64,000 nucleotides of DNA from Pyramidobacter porci (GCF_009695745.1 NZ_VUNH01000010.1:62001-126000); one strand, 5' to 3'; counted from the stretch's first letter, positions 26,281-36,053 are shown. Numbers and translations: made by a program. Notes: generated by a model from the sequence alone, not told the origin.

Positions 26281-26979
26281 TTATTTCACCGCCTCCGTTT
26301 CTGACACTTCCGTGCCTTTCATCTGCGTGATGCTTTCAGCCTCGGCATAGTCCGCTTCGGTGTGAGCGCGGACGTCTTCCTTGGTCACTTCGGGCGCGAT
26401 TTCCAGCAGGGTCATTCTGCCGTCTTTAATGGAGAACACGGCGAACTCTGTGACGATCAGGGAAACCACGCCTACCGCCGTCAGGGGCAGGCGGCACTTT
26501 TTGAGGATTTTGGAATGTCCTTTTTTATCGCAGTGGGTGGTGGCGACGATGACGCGTTTGGCGCCGACGACGAGATCCATCGCTCCGCCCATGCCGGGCA
26601 GCAGTTTGCCGGGGATGATCCAGTTGGCGAGGTCGCCTTCCTGATCGACTTCCAGCGTGCCGAGAACGGTGGCGTCGACATGTCCGCCGCGGATCAGGCC
26701 GAAGCTCATGTCGCTGCCGAAGAACGAGCAGCCGGGCAGCGGCGTGAGGAAGCGTCCGCCGGCGCCGATAAAGCGGTAATCTTTATGCTCGGGCTCAGGG
26801 CCAGCGCCGAGACAGCCGTTTTCAGTCTGAATGATGAGACGGCGTCCTTCGGGCACAAAGTTGGAGACCAGCGTGGGGATGCCGATGCCGAGATTGACCA
26901 CGTCGCCGTCTTCAAACTCCAGAGCGATGCGTTTGGCAATACGATTGCGGACGACGTCTTCGTTAAGTACGGGCAGCAT
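26281..26979 (-). CDS. atoA: 3-oxoacid CoA-transferase subunit B (AtoA/ScoB type)
   Basis: A 232-residue beta subunit of a family I CoA-transferase. The catalytic glutamate is E53 in QTENGCLG, and GIGIPTLV and GSDMSFGLIRGGH are typical. It probably activates acetoacetate (or a related beta-keto acid) with acetyl-CoA or succinyl-CoA as donor. It overlaps the end of subunit A by 17 bp, with its ribosome binding site (GGGAGA) inside the A gene, which is tight coupling for a 1:1 complex. Confidence 0.93.
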   Translation of the reverse strand: MLPVLNEDVVRNRIAKRIALEFEDGDVVNLGIGIPTLVSNFVPEGRRLIIQTENGCLGAGPEPEHKDYRFIGAGGRFLTPLPGCSFFGSDMSFGLIRGGHVDATVLGTLEVDQEGDLANWIIPGKLLPGMGGAMDLVVGAKRVIVATTHCDKKGHSKILKKCRLPLTAVGVVSLIVTEFAVFSIKDGRMTLLEIAPEVTKEDVRAHTEADYAEAESITQMKGTEVSETEAVK

Positions 26980-27652
26980 AATAGTTGTCTCCCTTCACGA
27001 CCAGGATGTCCACCAGAATGCCGGGGGTCACGATGTTGTCGGGGTCAAGCTCGCCCACGTCGACAATCGAATCGACTTCGGCAATCACCAGATCGGCCGC
27101 GGTGGCCATGGTGGGATTGAAGTTGCGGTTCGTGCCGAAATAGGTCAGGTTGCCCATGCGATCGGCCGTGTGAGCTCGGATCAACGCCACGTCGGCGCGC
27201 AGCGGCAGTTCGAGCAGATATTTTTTGCCGTTCACTTCGATGACTTGCTTGCCCTCCTCCACTTTGGTGCCGACGCCGGTAGGCGTCAGGAATCCGCCCA
27301 GACCGAAGCCGCCGGCGCGGATGCGCTCGACGAAAGTTCCCTGAGGAACGAGTTCCAGTTCGAGCGTGCCGGCGTTGTACTGCTCACCGGTCTTCTTGTT
27401 GATGCCGATATGCGAGGCGATGACCTTTTTGATCTGTCCCGCGGCCACAAGCCGGCCGTGCCCGACGTCAGCGTAACTCGTGTCGTTGGAGATCATGGTC
27501 AGTCCGTTGGTGCCGGCTTTCTCGAGCGCTTCGACGAGCGTGTAGGGAACGCCGCCGAAGTTGAATCCCCCGATCATGACGGACATGCCGCCTTTGACGT
27601 TTTTTACGGCTTCATCGGCCGACATGACCGGCTTGATTATCTTTTGTGCCAT
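26963..27652 (-). CDS. atoD: 3-oxoacid CoA-transferase subunit A (AtoD/ScoA type)
   Basis: A 229-residue alpha subunit of the CoA-transferase from ATG 27652 (MAQKIIKPVM), chosen for AAGGAGG upstream over an open extension to 27733. Family marks are GMSVMIGGFNFGGVPYTLVE and the GTFVERIRAGGFGLGGFLTPTGVGT block. It forms the complex with the subunit encoded directly downstream. It lies 35 bp after the TRAP permease, so import and activation are co-expressed. Confidence 0.93.
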   Translation of the reverse strand: MAQKIIKPVMSADEAVKNVKGGMSVMIGGFNFGGVPYTLVEALEKAGTNGLTMISNDTSYADVGHGRLVAAGQIKKVIASHIGINKKTGEQYNAGTLELELVPQGTFVERIRAGGFGLGGFLTPTGVGTKVEEGKQVIEVNGKKYLLELPLRADVALIRAHTADRMGNLTYFGTNRNFNPTMATAADLVIAEVDSIVDVGELDPDNIVTPGILVDILVVKGDNYYAART

Positions 27653-27687
27653 TTCTCTTCCTCCTTCGTCCGATCTTTGCGAACCCC

Positions 27688-29646
27688 TTATTTCTCCCCT
27701 GCGAGATTTACACGCTGACGGTACTTCTGCCACAGAAAGAGCGTCGCGATAATGGCGCAGCCTACGACATTGCTGGTCAGCGTGGGATAGATGACAAAAA
27801 ACGGCACGGAGACAAGGGCCATTCGTTCCAAAACGTTCAGATCGTCAACCAAAAAACCTTGGACGCCCGCTGAAAGTCCTATGATGCCAACCAAGGCGGT
27901 ACCGCAACCAATAATGATGTGCCAGATATCGCCCTGAAGCAGTAAATAGGGATTGTAGACAAACATATAGGGGACCAAAAAGCCTGCCACCGCAGTCATC
28001 AAAGCTGTATAGCCCGTCTTCATGGGGTTTGACTTCGCTATGCCGGCTGCCGCATAGGTTGCAAGCGCCACAGGAGGCGACACATCGGCCAAAACGCCAA
28101 AATAGAGACAGAACAAGTGGGCCGATATCATCGGAACTCCCATCTCGTAGAGCGCCGGAGCTGCCAAAGTAGAAGTAATGATATACTGCGCCGTGGTTGG
28201 AATGCCCATGCCCAATATAATGGAGCCTATCATGGTGAGGAATAGCGCCAGCGGCAGGATACCGCGGGAAAGACTCAGCACGTAGGATGAAAAAGCCAGT
28301 CCCACGCCCGTAATGGAGATCACGCCGATGACAATGCCGGAACACGCGCAGGCCGCCGCCACCTCGATGGCGCCGAGACCTCCCGCAATGAGAGCCTGAA
28401 GTATCCGGGCAGGCGTCAGACGGTGTTCAGGCTTGCCGAACCAGGATACGACAATGAGCATCACGATGGACCAGAACACGGCCTTGACAGGCGAGAATCC
28501 CTTGCCAAGAAACGTGACCAGTACGATGATAGGCGCCAGCAGAAACCATCCGTCCCGAAGGGGTTTCAGGATACTGGGCACTTCGTCGGCATTAAGGCTT
28601 GCCATACGTTGTTTGCCGGCACGAAAGTGTACCATGGCAATGATGGAGATGAAGTAAAGCGTAGCGGGAATGGCTGCCGCCACCACGATATCCCAATAAG
28701 CAATCCCCAAAAACTGAGCCATGATGAAGGCAGCCGCGCCCATGACCGGCGGCATGACTTGCCCTCCCGTGGAGGCCGCCGCTACGATAGCCCCTGCGAA
28801 ATTGGACTTATAGCCCGACTGTTTCATCAAAGGGATGGTAAAAGCGCCGGTGGTCACTGTATTGGCGCAAGAACTCCCCGATACCATGCCCATAAGGCCG
28901 GAGGCAATTACCGCGGCCTTGCCGGAACCGCCACGACTGCGTCCCGCTACCGCTACGGCCAAATCGATGAAGAATTGCCCGGCTCCGGACAAGTTCAAAA
29001 ACGCTCCGAAAAGCACGAACAGAAAGATGAACGAGGCCGATACGCCTAAGGGAGTGCCAAAAATCCCATCGGTTCTCAGATAGAGAAAGGGGGCTATTTC
29101 CTCTAGGGGAAACCCCCCGTGGGCCAGCATACCCGGGAAATAAGGGCCCCAAAATGCATAGGCCAAAGCCACAGCAGCCATGATGGGCAGAGGCCAGCCC
29201 ATGGAACGCCGAGCTCCCTCAAGCACCAACAGCGTCATGATTGTGCCTATCCAGATATCCGAAGGAATCGCCATTCCCTCGCGCATGGCGATATCCTCAA
29301 AATTGAGGAGGATATTGAGGCACCCTGCGATGGAAAGGGCGATCAGCACCCAATCCCAAAGGTCGACCTTGTTCTTGGGGCGGTTCTTCGTACAGGGGTA
29401 GCGCAGAAAGAGCATGGCGCTGATGAACATCCAGTGCCATGCTCGTTGATACATGGCCGAAAGCTGGCCGAAATAAGCCGTATAAAGGTGAAAGCAGGAC
29501 GCACAAAGAGCCAAGCCGCACAGCAAATAGTTTTGCCAGCCCGACAGAATTCGAAACTTGGCTTCCTCGGGGTTGTCTATTTTTACCCTCTCGGTTTTCG
29601 GAGGACCGACTTGAGACTCCCTCTCCTGCAAACGCGGTTCTACCAT
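27688..29646 (-). CDS. TRAP transporter fused 4TM/12TM permease (TAXI type)
   Basis: A 652-residue permease in which the small (DctQ-like, N-terminal ~200 residues) and large (DctM-like) TRAP subunits are fused, the standard partner of TAXI receptors. The large part has SGSSCANTVTTGAFTIPLM, ASTGGQVMPPVMGAAAFIMA and GMGIPTTAQYI, the conserved re-entrant loops. ATG 29646 with GGAGG is preferred to an open extension to 29739. It lies between the receptor (29743) and CoA-transferase A. Confidence 0.94.
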   Translation of the reverse strand: MVEPRLQERESQVGPPKTERVKIDNPEEAKFRILSGWQNYLLCGLALCASCFHLYTAYFGQLSAMYQRAWHWMFISAMLFLRYPCTKNRPKNKVDLWDWVLIALSIAGCLNILLNFEDIAMREGMAIPSDIWIGTIMTLLVLEGARRSMGWPLPIMAAVALAYAFWGPYFPGMLAHGGFPLEEIAPFLYLRTDGIFGTPLGVSASFIFLFVLFGAFLNLSGAGQFFIDLAVAVAGRSRGGSGKAAVIASGLMGMVSGSSCANTVTTGAFTIPLMKQSGYKSNFAGAIVAAASTGGQVMPPVMGAAAFIMAQFLGIAYWDIVVAAAIPATLYFISIIAMVHFRAGKQRMASLNADEVPSILKPLRDGWFLLAPIIVLVTFLGKGFSPVKAVFWSIVMLIVVSWFGKPEHRLTPARILQALIAGGLGAIEVAAACACSGIVIGVISITGVGLAFSSYVLSLSRGILPLALFLTMIGSIILGMGIPTTAQYIITSTLAAPALYEMGVPMISAHLFCLYFGVLADVSPPVALATYAAAGIAKSNPMKTGYTALMTAVAGFLVPYMFVYNPYLLLQGDIWHIIIGCGTALVGIIGLSAGVQGFLVDDLNVLERMALVSVPFFVIYPTLTSNVVGCAIIATLFLWQKYRQRVNLAGEK

Positions 29647-29742
29647 GAAATGCCTCCTTAAAAAATTAAGAGGGGGCCGGGAGAGTTTTCCAGCCCCCTT
29701 CCGGGACACCGAATCCTGTTCTCTTGCGAAGGCTGGCACGTT

Positions 29743-30696
29743 TTATTTGAGAGTGTCGAACCCCTGTTCTTTGAAATACTTTACGGCGCCGGAAGCGAAG
29801 CGAATGATACCTACGCTGGCCTCTTTGGGATTGAAGTGCTCCGCCTGGGTCGTTACCTTTTTAAAAGCCTCGCGGTTTTCCACGATGGTCTTGACGAGAC
29901 GATAGGAGAGGTCTTCCTTCATTTTGCCGTTGACCACCAGGAAGTTGCCATCTGCTACGGTTAGGCAGTCTTCTGCCTGGTTATATACATTCTTGTCAAT
30001 AGTGTAAGAAAACAGGAAAGGATTCGCCTCGCATACTTTCTTGACCACGTCCTCAGGAATCGGGATCAATACTACGTCGCGCACCGCGGCCACTTCGAGC
30101 ACCGCCGAACCGGGAGCCGCGAAGTTCCAGAATACCGCATCGATGTTGCCATCTACCAAAGCGGTAGCGCCCTCAGGCTGAGTCAGCTGCTCCCGCTTGA
30201 TATCTTTCTCTGGATCCCATCCAGCCGCTGCAAGGATGAGGTTGGTCAACACCTGATCTCCGCCGCCGGGGGCACCTACGGAGACCCTCTTGCCCCTCAG
30301 GTCTTCGAAGGTCTTGATGCCCGTCCTGCCGGTAGTAACAATATGCTGGGGGGCCGCGTACATATTCATGAGGATGTAGAGATCCAGCTTGCCATCCTTT
30401 TCGAAGGCTTCAGTGCCCGTATAGGCCTGCCACAGCGTGGAACCCATCACCATGCCTATCTGTACGGCGTCGCGAGCCAGCAGGCGGCAGTTTTCGCGAG
30501 AGGCCGAGGTGGCGCGGGAAGTCGCTTTTACGTCAATCTTGGCGTTGTTCAGGATCTCCGCCATGGAACCGCCCAGCGGATAATACGTGCCGCCCACGCC
30601 GCCGGAGCCAATGGTGACGAAGTCAAGAGCGAGGGCGGAATTGACGATGGCGAAAACCAATGCACACGCCATCAACGTGATCTTCGTTTTTCTCAT
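29743..30696 (-). CDS. TAXI-family TRAP solute receptor
   Basis: A 317-residue periplasmic receptor with a signal peptide (1-23), TIGSGGVGGTYYPLGG, KATSRATSASREN and LRGKRVSVGAPGGGDQV. It belongs with the fused TRAP permease downstream (97-bp gap). It is clearly distant from the two orphan receptors at 4211-6200. The ligand is probably an amino or keto acid, judging from the flanking aminotransferase and CoA-transferase (inference). Confidence 0.94.
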   Translation of the reverse strand: MRKTKITLMACALVFAIVNSALALDFVTIGSGGVGGTYYPLGGSMAEILNNAKIDVKATSRATSASRENCRLLARDAVQIGMVMGSTLWQAYTGTEAFEKDGKLDLYILMNMYAAPQHIVTTGRTGIKTFEDLRGKRVSVGAPGGGDQVLTNLILAAAGWDPEKDIKREQLTQPEGATALVDGNIDAVFWNFAAPGSAVLEVAAVRDVVLIPIPEDVVKKVCEANPFLFSYTIDKNVYNQAEDCLTVADGNFLVVNGKMKEDLSYRLVKTIVENREAFKKVTTQAEHFNPKEASVGIIRFASGAVKYFKEQGFDTLK

Positions 30697-30835
30697 GGAT
30701 AGTATGCCTCCTTCAAAAATGGAATAATGGATGATACGCTCGAACTCGTGGAACCATCAGGCGCGAAAAAACGCCTTTTCCTCTTGTGCATAAGACGCCT
30801 TCCCCGATTCCTTTCGGCGCTGGGAAAGATTTCAG

Positions 30836-32173
30836 CTATGCCAGCTTCGCCGCGGCGGCCGCAAGTCCCAATTCAAGTTTTTCAAGCAGTTCGTCGATCT
30901 GCTCCGATGTGGTGATCAGCGGCGGAGCGACCAGGAAATTGTCGCCGTCAATGGAGTCGACCATCCCGCCGCCGGGGTAGATGACCAGCCCGCGAGCGAG
31001 ACATTCTTTCATTGCCACGTTAGCAGCGCCGACATTCTTTGCAAATGGCGTCTTTGCAGCCTTGTCCCGAACCAGTTCAAAGCCCCACATGAAACCCTTG
31101 CCGCGGACATCGCCCACGATAGGATTGCTCTCGCCAATTTTCTTGAGCCCCTCGCCGAATTTGATTCCCAATGTAGCTACGTTCTCCACCAGCTTATGTT
31201 TCTTCATGTACTTGATCACGGCCGCAGTGGCGGCTCCGCTCAACGGATTCCCCGTATAGGTGTGTCCATGAGTAAAGGCTCCAGTCCCTTTCTGGATCTC
31301 TTCGGCAATCCAGTTCGAGGCGATCACGCCGCCGGTAGGAATGTATCCTGCCGCCATACCTTTGGCGGTCGCAATGATGTCGGGCTTCACTCCCCAGTGA
31401 TTGACGCAGAAGTTTTTCCCCGTGCGCCCCATGCCCGTCATCACTTCATCGGCAATAAGCAAAATGTCATATTTAGTACAGATCTCGCGCACCAAAGGCC
31501 AGTATTCGTCCGGCGGCACCAAGCCCCCCACGGAGGAGCCCACAATAGGCTCGGCAATAAACGCCATGACATTGCCTGGGCCTACGCGCTTGATGACCTC
31601 CTCGAGCTGACGGGCACAGCGCATATCGCAGGAAGGATGCGCCAGACCGAAGGGGCAGCGGTAGCAATAGTGAGGTGCAATATGGGGATTTTCTTTGAAG
31701 AGAGGGGCGTAGATGCGCCGCCTGGGAATCGAGCCGCCGATGGCCATAGTACCCAAAGTGCTCCCATGGTAAGCGTTCCACCGAGATATTATCGTCGACT
31801 TGCTGGAGTACCCCCCGTCCCGTTCGGTGTAGTACTGGCGCGCGAGCTTGACCGCCGCCTCGATAGCCTCGGAACCTCCGCAGGTAAACCACACATACTC
31901 CATGCCCGCCGGTGCCAGCGAAGCCATTTCTTCCGCAGCTTCCGAGACGCTGTCCAGACGCCAGCGCGACGTGTGGGCGAACTCTATTTTGTGCATTTGC
32001 GCCATCACCGCTTCGATAATTTCTTCGTTGCAGTGTCCCAAATTGCAGATCAAAGCTCCGCTGCATCCATCCAGATATTTCTTTCCTTCCTTGTCATAAA
32101 TATAAATACCCTCGCCTTGGACCGCCGTGAGATATTCCGTCTTAAAACTCCGCGGGAACAACTTGCCTGTCAT
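30836..32173 (-). CDS. Class III (omega) aminotransferase
   Basis: A 445-residue PLP enzyme of aminotransferase class III, which transaminates beta-, omega- and diamino compounds. It shows FTCGGSEAIEAAVKLAR (PLP phosphate site), Y135-H136-G137, D242 in ADEVMTG, and Schiff-base K271 in TAKGMAAGYIPTGG. It is the first gene of the leftward operon whose later genes encode TAXI-TRAP import, CoA-transferase and thiolase. A beta-amino acid giving acetoacetate, such as 3-aminobutyrate, would link all the steps; this is a hypothesis. A 139-bp gap separates it from the receptor gene. Confidence 0.92.
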   Translation of the reverse strand: MTGKLFPRSFKTEYLTAVQGEGIYIYDKEGKKYLDGCSGALICNLGHCNEEIIEAVMAQMHKIEFAHTSRWRLDSVSEAAEEMASLAPAGMEYVWFTCGGSEAIEAAVKLARQYYTERDGGYSSKSTIISRWNAYHGSTLGTMAIGGSIPRRRIYAPLFKENPHIAPHYCYRCPFGLAHPSCDMRCARQLEEVIKRVGPGNVMAFIAEPIVGSSVGGLVPPDEYWPLVREICTKYDILLIADEVMTGMGRTGKNFCVNHWGVKPDIIATAKGMAAGYIPTGGVIASNWIAEEIQKGTGAFTHGHTYTGNPLSGAATAAVIKYMKKHKLVENVATLGIKFGEGLKKIGESNPIVGDVRGKGFMWGFELVRDKAAKTPFAKNVGAANVAMKECLARGLVIYPGGGMVDSIDGDNFLVAPPLITTSEQIDELLEKLELGLAAAAAKLA

Positions 32174-32741
32174 CTTCGCTCCAACTCCTTTCCAAGACTT
32201 ATGACTTATGGATCCATGTAAAGAATGCGCTTTATATGGTGATGCAGGACAATATTGCTTCTCGTTTGAGAGCTCTTTCGCAGCTCATGACATCCTTCCT
32301 GACCAAAAGCTCCGCCCTATTCATCGTTATCGGAAAATCATCTATATTCGTGAGAGAGCCTTCTTGGCGCTATAAATAATATTATAATTCATATTTAATC
32401 AATAAAACCGACAAACATTTTCTCTCTCCCAAGATCTTCAAAACAGAGCGACAAACAATTTTACGATACGCTTGCCGCTTTCTTCTCACATGGCTTACAC
32501 TCATTTCATTACTTAGATAGCTGGTCTAATATTAATAGAAAACGCAACTACCGTCTTTATTCAAACAAACAGAAATAATAAACAAATTTTGTAGAAAACA
32601 ACAAGAGGTCACTTCGAGAGCAAACCGAAGCGACCTCTTTGATTACCATCTCAAGAATACCGGAGGCAAACCAATAAGTAAAAAATGAAAGTGCTCTCTC
32701 CTGTTTTCAAAGGCTGTTTCATCGTCTGAAATGAACGTCAA
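32174..32741. other. AT-rich intergenic region upstream of the aminotransferase
   Basis: A 568-bp stretch without a plausible gene on either strand. It should contain the promoter of the aminotransferase operon (AT-rich block 32365-32420) and the 3' end of nothing on the plus strand. One clear hairpin (32603-32639) stands near its right side. I see no known riboswitch or repeat. Confidence 0.6.
32603..32640. terminator. Terminator downstream of the PucR gene
   Basis: AAGAGGTC-A-CTTCG (32603-32615) pairs with CGAAG-C-GACCTCTT (32626-32639). A-rich sequence to the left gives a U-run for leftward transcription out of pucR. Confidence 0.7.
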
Positions 32742-34325
32742 TCATTCCCGGCTCATTTCAAAACAGAACAGCGCGCGGGCCAATATGGCCCGATCTCTGT
32801 AACGGAACAAATCGAGGCCCGTCAAATCCTTCATGCGCTGCACGCGGTAACGGAGCGTGTTTTCATGCACGTGAAGAGCCCCTGCCGCCTCGCTTAGGTT
32901 TTCCGTTCGGTTCATTGCCCTCAACGTATCCCGAAAAGCGGTATTGCCGTGGTCGCGGTCATACCGAAGCAGAGGATCAAGAACTTTCTTCACGAGCAGG
33001 CGGCTTTCCAGCGTATCCGCTCCTTCGATCTGGGAGAGCTCGAAGAGCCAATCGTCACAGCAAAGGAGCGCTCCCGGACTGTCGCATCGGCTGCAGACCG
33101 CGCGAAAACAGTTTTTCGCCATGCGGTAGCTGTCGCGGATCTCTTCGATCCTCCTTACCGACGGTCCGACCGACAAAACGGCCGATGGGTCGGTCGCCAG
33201 CAGCTCTTTGGCCTTGATCATATACTGAGGCAGTTTCTGCCCGCCGGTCGACGAACACAGCAGCACGCATTCCAAGGGAGTCACCCAGAGCAATATCTTA
33301 TGCGGGATCAGACGTCCAAGGCTCCCCATGGTGAACTGCGCTCCCCGCCGAAACGTCTCGTCCAGTCCCGGCCGGGCCGAAAACACCAGCACGCGGAACG
33401 CTTGTTCGGTGTCCAGGCCGCAACGCTCCAGCGTACGGCTGATGAACTCTCTTTTATCTTTGGGATTGTAGAGCAGGCTGTTCCACAGACTCATCAGCGT
33501 CCGGCGAGTATCCTCGAAGCGCTCGTTCCACTTCATCGTCAGTCTCATCTGCAGCTGTTGGATCATCAGACGCTCCTTGTCGCCCAGAGCCGGCTTATGA
33601 TGCACGACCAGATAACCAAGACAACAGTTCTTGCCCGTCAGAGGGAAGACATGCCACGGAGGCTCATGAAACTCTCCCTGCGTCACGCAGGCCTTGCGAA
33701 ACACTTCGTGCGCCCCCTGCAAAAGCGTGTTTTCAGCTCGCCCGATCTGCTGTTTTTGCGGCCATATGGGTTCCTGCAGGTCGGGAGGAAGAAGGAAGCA
33801 GAGCGCGCGGATCCGCTCGGAAAGCTGCGACAAGAGGACGGAATCCCGGCTGTCTTTCATCGCCAGTTCGTAGAGGTCGTGGAAATATTGGTTCACTTCC
33901 ATCAAAACGCTGGCCTGATAGAGGTTGATCTCGGCCATGATGGACTGGATGAGCCACCTGAACTGGCAGTCTGCGCGAATCTCGAACAGAGGAACGTTTT
34001 TCTCGTCGGCAATTTTGATGAACTCATCGGGGATTTCGTCGATATGAGGGCCGAGCTTGAACCCCATCGCCGACACGACGTTCGTCAACGCCCGAAAACC
34101 TTCCAGCGCCAGCGGCGGATTGGTTCGTGCCAAATACCCCACGCTGAAGACAAACTCCTGCCCTTCGAGGCGGCTCGCCAGCTCCGGCGATTCCCAGACA
34201 GTGGTATATGCTACCTGGCGGTCGAGCCCTTCCTCGCCGGCGACAAGACGCGTATATTTTTTGAAATTATGGAGCTGCGCGATCTGCCGCACCGTCACCG
34301 CCTGCGGAGCCCCAAGCGTTTTCAC
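32742..34325 (-). CDS. PucR family transcriptional regulator
   Basis: A 527-residue regulator. It has an N-terminal PucR ligand-sensing domain (~10-130, with GEEGLDRQVAYTTVWE), a central GGDEF-like/CdaR middle region and a C-terminal helix-turn-helix (LSEAAGALHVHENTLRYRVQ, HTH_30). Such proteins control amino-acid, purine or glycolate operons. It is transcribed in the same direction as, and lies upstream of, the aminotransferase-TRAP-CoA-transferase operon, which it probably controls (inference). The start is GTG 34325 with AGGGGG eight bases ahead. Confidence 0.9.
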   Translation of the reverse strand: MKTLGAPQAVTVRQIAQLHNFKKYTRLVAGEEGLDRQVAYTTVWESPELASRLEGQEFVFSVGYLARTNPPLALEGFRALTNVVSAMGFKLGPHIDEIPDEFIKIADEKNVPLFEIRADCQFRWLIQSIMAEINLYQASVLMEVNQYFHDLYELAMKDSRDSVLLSQLSERIRALCFLLPPDLQEPIWPQKQQIGRAENTLLQGAHEVFRKACVTQGEFHEPPWHVFPLTGKNCCLGYLVVHHKPALGDKERLMIQQLQMRLTMKWNERFEDTRRTLMSLWNSLLYNPKDKREFISRTLERCGLDTEQAFRVLVFSARPGLDETFRRGAQFTMGSLGRLIPHKILLWVTPLECVLLCSSTGGQKLPQYMIKAKELLATDPSAVLSVGPSVRRIEEIRDSYRMAKNCFRAVCSRCDSPGALLCCDDWLFELSQIEGADTLESRLLVKKVLDPLLRYDRDHGNTAFRDTLRAMNRTENLSEAAGALHVHENTLRYRVQRMKDLTGLDLFRYRDRAILARALFCFEMSRE

Positions 34326-34610
34326 ACCATGTTCCCCCTTTCCTTAGAAGGCAAATTCGCCCGCGTTTCAGCATAATAATACAAAAAAACGACGAAATTG
34401 AAAGGCCTTGCCGCCGTTTTTATGCCGCAGCGCCATTACTCCAGAGCGAAAAACGCGGCGGCCTGCGCTTTCGCCGGACGTTTTTCGGCGCGGGGCACGT
34501 CGCCCGTCCCAGAGCCCCATTCCCAGACGGCGCCGCTCATCATATAATGGACGGGAGGCGCGCCCGGAAGAGATCCGCGGCGGCACAATCCCACGAAAGC
34601 GGGGGATCCG

Positions 34611-35306
34611 ATGGACATACAAATTCTCGAACTGCTCGACGGCGCGCGGCGGGCCCGCGGGCTGACGGTCGTCATCGACGTGTTCCGCGCTTTTTCGCTG
34701 GAAGCCTGGCTGTTCGCGCGCGGCGCGGCAGCGATTTTCGCCGTCGGCGCCGAGGCGGAGGCTCGCCGCTTGAAAAGCGAGCATCCCGGCAGCGTGCTGA
34801 TCGGCGAGCGCGGCGGCGCGATCCTGCCGGGGTTCGATTTCGGCAACTCGCCGTCGCAGACGCGCGGCACGGATTTTCGTGGAAAAACCGTGATCCACAC
34901 CACCAGCGCCGGCACGCAGGGGCTGGCGGCCGCCTCCGGCGCGGCGGAGATCGTGGCCGGCAGCCTCGTCAACGCCGCGGCCACCGCGCGCTATATCCGC
35001 AGCCGCGATCCCGGGCGGGTGTCGCTGGTGGCGATGGGGCTGGCGGGCGTGTCCGGCACGCCGGAAGACCTCCTGTGCGCTCGCTACATCGCGGCGCGGC
35101 TCAAAGGGGAAATGTTGGACATGGAACGCGAACTGGCCGCCGTGCGCGCCGACCCGGAAGGGCAGAAGTTCTTCGACCCCGCCCGGCAGGACGTGTTTCC
35201 CGAGGACGACTTCTGGATGTGCGTCGACGCGGACCGCTTCGACTTCGCGATCCGCGCGCAGCGCCTCGGCGACGGACTGTTCCGCATGAGTGCGCTCGCG
35301 TGCTGA
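34611..35306 (+). CDS. comB: ComB-like 2-phosphosulfolactate phosphatase family protein
   Basis: A 231-residue ComB-family protein. The characterised activity is removal of phosphate from 2-phosphosulfolactate on the way to coenzyme M or sulfolactate. Family blocks are VIDVFRAF, LIGERGG, FDFGNSP, HTTSAGTQGL and MGLAGVSGTPEDLLCARYI. A TATAAT lies at 34543-34548 and GGGGG precedes ATG 34611. No other coenzyme M or sulfolactate gene is adjacent, so the true substrate here is open. It is divergent from pucR. Confidence 0.85.
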   Translation: MDIQILELLDGARRARGLTVVIDVFRAFSLEAWLFARGAAAIFAVGAEAEARRLKSEHPGSVLIGERGGAILPGFDFGNSPSQTRGTDFRGKTVIHTTSAGTQGLAAASGAAEIVAGSLVNAAATARYIRSRDPGRVSLVAMGLAGVSGTPEDLLCARYIAARLKGEMLDMERELAAVRADPEGQKFFDPARQDVFPEDDFWMCVDADRFDFAIRAQRLGDGLFRMSALAC

Positions 35307-35314
35307 AACACCCG

Positions 35315-35330
35315 CGTTCCACGCGGAACA
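35315..35330. promoter_or_regulatory. parS-like site 1
   Basis: The 14-mer GTTCCACGCGGAAC (35316-35329) sits just past the comB stop. It resembles the ParB site TGTTTCACGTGAAACA, with CC/GG in place of the inner TT/AA pair and one central change. Related sites are at 41759 and 52316. Confidence 0.5.
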
Positions 35331-35331
35331 A

Positions 35332-35381
35332 AAAACGGCCGGAAGCTGACGAACGCTCATTCGTCAGCTTCCGGCCGTTTT
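35332..35381. terminator. Bidirectional terminator between comB and rubrerythrin
   Basis: A 22-bp perfect stem (35332-35353 with 35360-35381) with AAAA at the left and TTTT at the right end, serving the convergent comB and rbr genes. Confidence 0.92.
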
Positions 35382-35399
35382 CACATTTTCGCCTTTTCC

Positions 35400-35942
35400 C
35401 TAGTAGTTCTCGGCGTGGATCTCGAAGTAACTCTGCGGATGGGCGCAGGCGGGGCACACGGCGGGCGCCCTGACGCCGACGACGATATGGCCGCAGTTGC
35501 GGCACTCCCAGATCTTCACTTCCCCCTTCTGGAAGACCTCGCCGCTCTCGACGTTCTTGAGCAGAGCGCGGTAGCGCTCCTCGTGATGCTTTTCGATGGC
35601 GGCGACAAGGCGGAACTTGGCGGCCAGCGCGGGGAACCCCTCTTCCTCCGCGGTCTTGGCGAAGCCGTCGTACATGTCGGTCCACTCGTAGTTCTCCCCC
35701 TCGGCGGCCGCGGCCAGATTGGCCTTGGTGTCGCCGATGCCCTCCAGCTCCTTGAACCACATCTTGGCGTGCTCCTTCTCGTTGTCGGCCGTCTTTTGGA
35801 AGAGCGCCGAGATCTGCTCGTAGCCTTCCTTCTTGGCGACCGAGGCGAAATAGGTGTACTTGTTGCGCGCCTGCGATTCGCCGGCGAACGCCGCCTGCAG
35901 GTTCTTGAGCGTCTGAGTGCCTTCGTACTTGTTCTGCGCCAT
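35400..35942 (-). CDS. rbr: Rubrerythrin
   Basis: A 180-residue non-haem iron peroxidase that reduces H2O2 in anaerobes. The N-terminal ferritin-like four-helix part carries the diiron ligands ([25 protein letters not shown]). The C-terminal rubredoxin-like domain has CRNCG and CPACAHPQ, four cysteines for one iron. ATG 35942 ([10 protein letters not shown]) is chosen over an open extension to 36047. It lies 111 bp downstream of the PerR-type regulator on the same strand, probably its target. Confidence 0.95.
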   Translation of the reverse strand: MAQNKYEGTQTLKNLQAAFAGESQARNKYTYFASVAKKEGYEQISALFQKTADNEKEHAKMWFKELEGIGDTKANLAAAAEGENYEWTDMYDGFAKTAEEEGFPALAAKFRLVAAIEKHHEERYRALLKNVESGEVFQKGEVKIWECRNCGHIVVGVRAPAVCPACAHPQSYFEIHAENY

Positions 35943-36053
35943 TTCCAATGATCCCCCTGATCTTTTCAAAACATGTCTTCCTCCGTCCCCCCCGGACGGA
36001 GGAAAATTTCCCCCTGGCTGCCGGCAGGACCGCCAGCCCTCCCACACACGCGC

